Assembly: GCA_018711755.1 (NCBI GenBank)
Contig: DVHY01000100.1
Span: 1 to 14,943, forward strand
Length of the DNA: 14,943 bases
Source: Candidatus Limivicinus faecipullorum
GTDB lineage: Bacteria > Bacillota > Clostridia > Oscillospirales > Oscillospiraceae
Direction: 5' to 3'
The position numbers and the translations under genes are program-made. The notes beneath the pieces were generated by a model. That model searched no databases, had not been told where the DNA came from, and saw only the letters and a program-made list of their open reading frames with translations. This document shows positions 13,042 to 14,943 of this stretch, piece by piece (position 1 is the stretch's first letter; every line of letters begins with the position of its first letter).

Positions 13042-14772
13042 CATAACATAGTCCAGCACGTTCACGGCGCTGCTGAACATGTTGAAGCCGTCCCCCAGGT
13101 CTCTCAGGGTGTAGTTATAACCGGCCAGGTTGTAGCTGGCTTCCAGGTCCAGCGGCTCATATTCGCCGCTCTCCTTGTTGTACACCATCACGTCGAACAC
13201 CCGGTAGCCGCCGGTGGGTCCTCCGACCCATACGCCCTTGTCGTCCATCTGCACCGAGTCGGGCCACTGACTGTCCACCTTGTAGGTGATGCCGGCCACC
13301 TGCAGGAAGCCGCCGTTCTCCTCTCCGCTGCCCACGCTGCGGGCGCCCCATTCCAAAGCGTCCAGCAGCTGCTGGCCGGTGACGGTCTGCAGGCAGGCCA
13401 CATTGCCGAAGGTGTGGATGTTCTTGGCCACCTTGTAAGTCAGCTCGCCGGTGACCGCCTGGTTACGTATGCCGCCGCCGTTCATGACGGCCACGTCCAC
13501 ATCCAGGCCCATATCGTCAAAGAGGTAATACAGGGCGTCGGCGGCAAAGTCGCCGGTGTTGGTCTCCTGGCTGCGCACCAGGCGGTTGCCGTCGGCGTCA
13601 TAGTTGTCCAGTACCAGCTGGGTGCTGCCTATGACCTGGCCCAGCTGTTCGTCAATCTCCCCGAGCCAGGCCTCCTTTATGGCGGCGGTGGCCTCGTCGC
13701 TGAGCCATTCGCTCTCCCCATAGAGCTGGGAGTCGAACTCATAGCCTACAACCCGGGTCTCTTCCTGGCCGTCCTCATTTACCACGGGCTCTCCCGTCTC
13801 ATCGGTCACAGTCTCGGTTATCTCTTTGTACCCGATGGGGCCGGTGCTTATCTCCCCGCTCTCCCCATCTATGAGCATCATGCCTATGTTGCCGAAATAC
13901 TCGCCGGTCTGGGTAAGTTCCACGCTCTCCCCGTCCTTCCCGCTGATCTGGGTGTCATATACCAAGGTGTGGGAATGGCCGTCTATAAAGGCGTCAAGGC
14001 CGCTGACATTGGCGATCACTTCCTCGCTGGTCCAGGGGCTGGAAGAGGGGTCCACGCCCAGGTGGCCCAGGGCTATGACCAGTTCCGCCCCCTCGGCCCT
14101 GGCGGCGTCTATAGCCGACTGCACATCGGCATACAGGGCCTGTCCGTCCTCTCCGCCGGATATGCCGTAGATATAGTTGCCCTCCTCATCCTGGAAATAG
14201 GCCGGGGTGGACTTGGTAAAGGATTCGGGGGTGGTTATGCCAACAAAGGCCAGTTTCCGCCCGCCGATATCAAAAATCCTGTAGGCATCCAGCACATTGT
14301 CCCCGCGGGCCCCGCCGCTCTCCTCATAGAAATTGCAGGACACATATGGGTATTCCGCCTGGGAGATGAGCTCCATCGCCCTCTCCATACCGTAATCGAA
14401 CTCATGGTTGCCCAGGGTAGCCAGGTCATATCCGGCGGAGTTCATCAGCTTTATAATGCTCTCCCCTTTGTCCATAGAGCCGTAGGCCGTGCCCTGTATA
14501 TGGTCCCCGGCGTCCACAAGCAGCACGTTCCCATAGCTCTCCTCCATATGGGTCTTAAGCGCTGCAAGTACGTCATAGCTCAGGGGCTTGTCAATGTAGG
14601 TGTGGACGTCGTTGGTGTAGAGTATAGCGATGTCCTCAGCCGCTGCGGGAGTCGGGCTCTCAGCCACCGCGGTCTCGGCCGCCGCGGTCGCGGTCTCGGC
14701 GGGTGCGGATGAGCAGCCAAACAGTGACAGGCACAGAAGCATGACCAGCAAAACAGAAATCGATTTGCGCAC
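12421..14772 (-). CDS. In-frame chimera: 5'-nucleotidase lipoprotein fused to C-terminal third of formate-THF ligase
   Basis: One continuous 783-codon frame joins two unrelated families. Residues 1-577 are a secreted bifunctional 5'-nucleotidase/UshA-like phosphatase: a lipoprotein signal ending LSLFGC (C20), an Ala/Thr/Pro linker, then the metallophosphoesterase ligands in LYTNDVH (D55, H57), DAGDH (D87), GNHEFD (N122, H123), GHLG (H237) and DGHSH (H266, H268). The C-terminal substrate domain has NTGDFAADAL, NGGGIRNQ (431-438) and GDGFNMF (560-566). The last few tens of residues usual for that family are absent. From about residue 578 the sequence is the end of Fhs. The start is GTG at 14772 with GGAGG upstream at suitable spacing; the ATG at 14779 is out of frame. 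The nucleotidase portion may still fold, but exporting half a cytoplasmic ligase makes no functional sense. A deletion or an assembly join is the likeliest cause. Confidence 0.85.
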   Translation of the reverse strand: MRKSISVLLVMLLCLSLFGCSSAPAETATAAAETAVAESPTPAAAEDIAILYTNDVHTYIDKPLSYDVLAALKTHMEESYGNVLLVDAGDHIQGTAYGSMDKGESIIKLMNSAGYDLATLGNHEFDYGMERAMELISQAEYPYVSCNFYEESGGARGDNVLDAYRIFDIGGRKLAFVGITTPESFTKSTPAYFQDEEGNYIYGISGGEDGQALYADVQSAIDAARAEGAELVIALGHLGVDPSSSPWTSEEVIANVSGLDAFIDGHSHTLVYDTQISGKDGESVELTQTGEYFGNIGMMLIDGESGEISTGPIGYKEITETVTDETGEPVVNEDGQEETRVVGYEFDSQLYGESEWLSDEATAAIKEAWLGEIDEQLGQVIGSTQLVLDNYDADGNRLVRSQETNTGDFAADALYYLFDDMGLDVDVAVMNGGGIRNQAVTGELTYKVAKNIHTFGNVACLQTVTGQQLLDALEWGARSVGSGEENGGFLQVAGITYKVDSQWPDSVQMDDKGVWVGGPTGGYRVFDVMVYNKESGEYEPLDLEASYNLAGYNYTLRDLGDGFNMFSSAVNVLDYVMEALERGLPNLLQHVSNIKDLFGLPCVVALNAFPTDTKAELELVERKCRELGVNVALSQVWAKGGEGGRELAREVVRLCGEANSFRQSYELDTGIMDKLEAICTKVYHADGVQLVGDAVKQLRRIEELGFGGLPICMAKTQYSFSDDPTLLGAPRGFKVTVRNLKLCAGAGFIVALTGDIMTMPGLPKVPAAEKIDVDENGVISGLF

Positions 14773-14804
14773 AGTGCATCCCTCCTCAATATAGTGGTAG
14801 GGAT

Positions 14805-14833
14805 ATTATTCCATATTTTCCCCCGCTTGTAAA
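14805..14833 (-). promoter_or_regulatory. Candidate sigma-A promoter of the nucleotidase/folate operon
   Basis: On the minus strand TTTACA (14833-14828), a 17-base spacer and AATAAT (14810-14805) would start transcription near 14798, about 26 nt before the GTG start. As the sequence stands it is the only evident promoter for the whole leftward operon down to folT. Confidence 0.55.
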
Positions 14834-14915
14834 GCTCCCCTTTTGCCGGATGGCCCAGATCCCCCTCTCGGCAAAGGCAAATTCCGGCAGGGGTAAACCG
14901 GGTGCCCGGCGGCAG

Positions 14916-14943
14916 AAAAAAAGAGCCGGGCATGACTTGCCTC
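14916..14943 (-). terminator. Half of an intrinsic terminator cut by the window edge
   Basis: On the minus strand GCCCGGCTC (14931-14923) runs straight into TTTTTTT (14922-14916). That is the 3' arm and U-run of a rho-independent terminator; its 5' arm would lie beyond 14943. It would end a minus-strand gene upstream of the nucleotidase, separating it from this operon. A weaker internal pairing of GCCCGGC (14904-14910) with GCCGGGC (14925-14931) is the alternative. Confidence 0.4.

Noticed and set aside
12721..14712. A 663-codon open frame on the plus strand, antisense to the nucleotidase/fhs chimera
   Set aside because: It mirrors the minus-strand gene in a GC-biased region. It has no domain I recognise and no ribosome binding site, while the opposite strand carries unmistakable family motifs throughout.
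14773..14943. THF riboswitch ahead of the folate operon
   Set aside because: The predicted leader is about 26 nt and no folate-riboswitch-like architecture was seen. Any native fhs leader would lie in the apparently deleted segment.
1..14943. CRISPR array, tRNA or rRNA genes, insertion sequences, toxin-antitoxin pairs
   Set aside because: I found no regularly spaced repeats, no tRNA-like cloverleaf with CCA end, no rRNA core motifs and no transposase or integrase motifs on either strand.

Overview
The window looks like chromosome of a GC-rich, spore-forming Firmicute of class Clostridia, most likely an Oscillospiraceae-type gut anaerobe. The signs are a mother-cell sporulation sigma factor (SigK), AGGAGG-type ribosome binding sites, an acetate kinase, an ECF-type folate transporter subunit and a formate/tetrahydrofolate gene set. 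The genus cannot be read from these bases. No rRNA, tRNA, CRISPR array, insertion sequence or integrase was seen.

Layout. The first 60 bases are strikingly AT-rich. Then come tmcAL (-) and ackA (+), divergent from a 123-base gap in which their candidate promoters overlap; both enzymes handle acetate. ackA ends at a strong intrinsic terminator. Three minus-strand genes follow: a membrane-bound nucleotide-sugar 4,6-dehydratase (capsule/glycan), thiN (thiamine diphosphokinase) and sigK. The first two each have a good sigma-A promoter of their own. Next, on the minus strand, is a membrane-anchored transglutaminase-like protein whose last ~75 codons are out of frame. The plus-strand block holds a small SGNH hydrolase with an altered oxyanion-hole motif, a PNPOx-like flavin protein and an orphan sigma-70 region-4 protein of the type usually carried by conjugative elements.

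The right third is a tightly coupled minus-strand folate/one-carbon operon. In transcription order it is a chimeric 5'-nucleotidase/fhs frame, fchA, folD, a formate/nitrite-family channel, and folT. Neighbouring genes overlap by 1-4 bases. Read as a pathway, the channel moves formate, Fhs would load it onto tetrahydrofolate, FchA interconverts 10-formyl- and methenyl-THF, FolD reduces methenyl- to methylene-THF, and FolT imports folate.

Main surprises: (1) the first frame fuses in phase a secreted 5'-nucleotidase lipoprotein lacking its extreme C-terminus to only the last ~205 residues of formate-THF ligase, which points to a deletion or an assembly chimera; (2) FolD has lost the conserved cyclohydrolase Lys and Gln, implying a dehydrogenase-only enzyme that depends on FchA; (3) the sigK/transglutaminase gap holds an imperfect hairpin, a 22-codon ORF with an excellent ribosome binding site and a perfect 20-base palindrome. 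The frameshift and the chimera could both be assembly or sequencing errors, so raw-read support should be checked before any biological reading.
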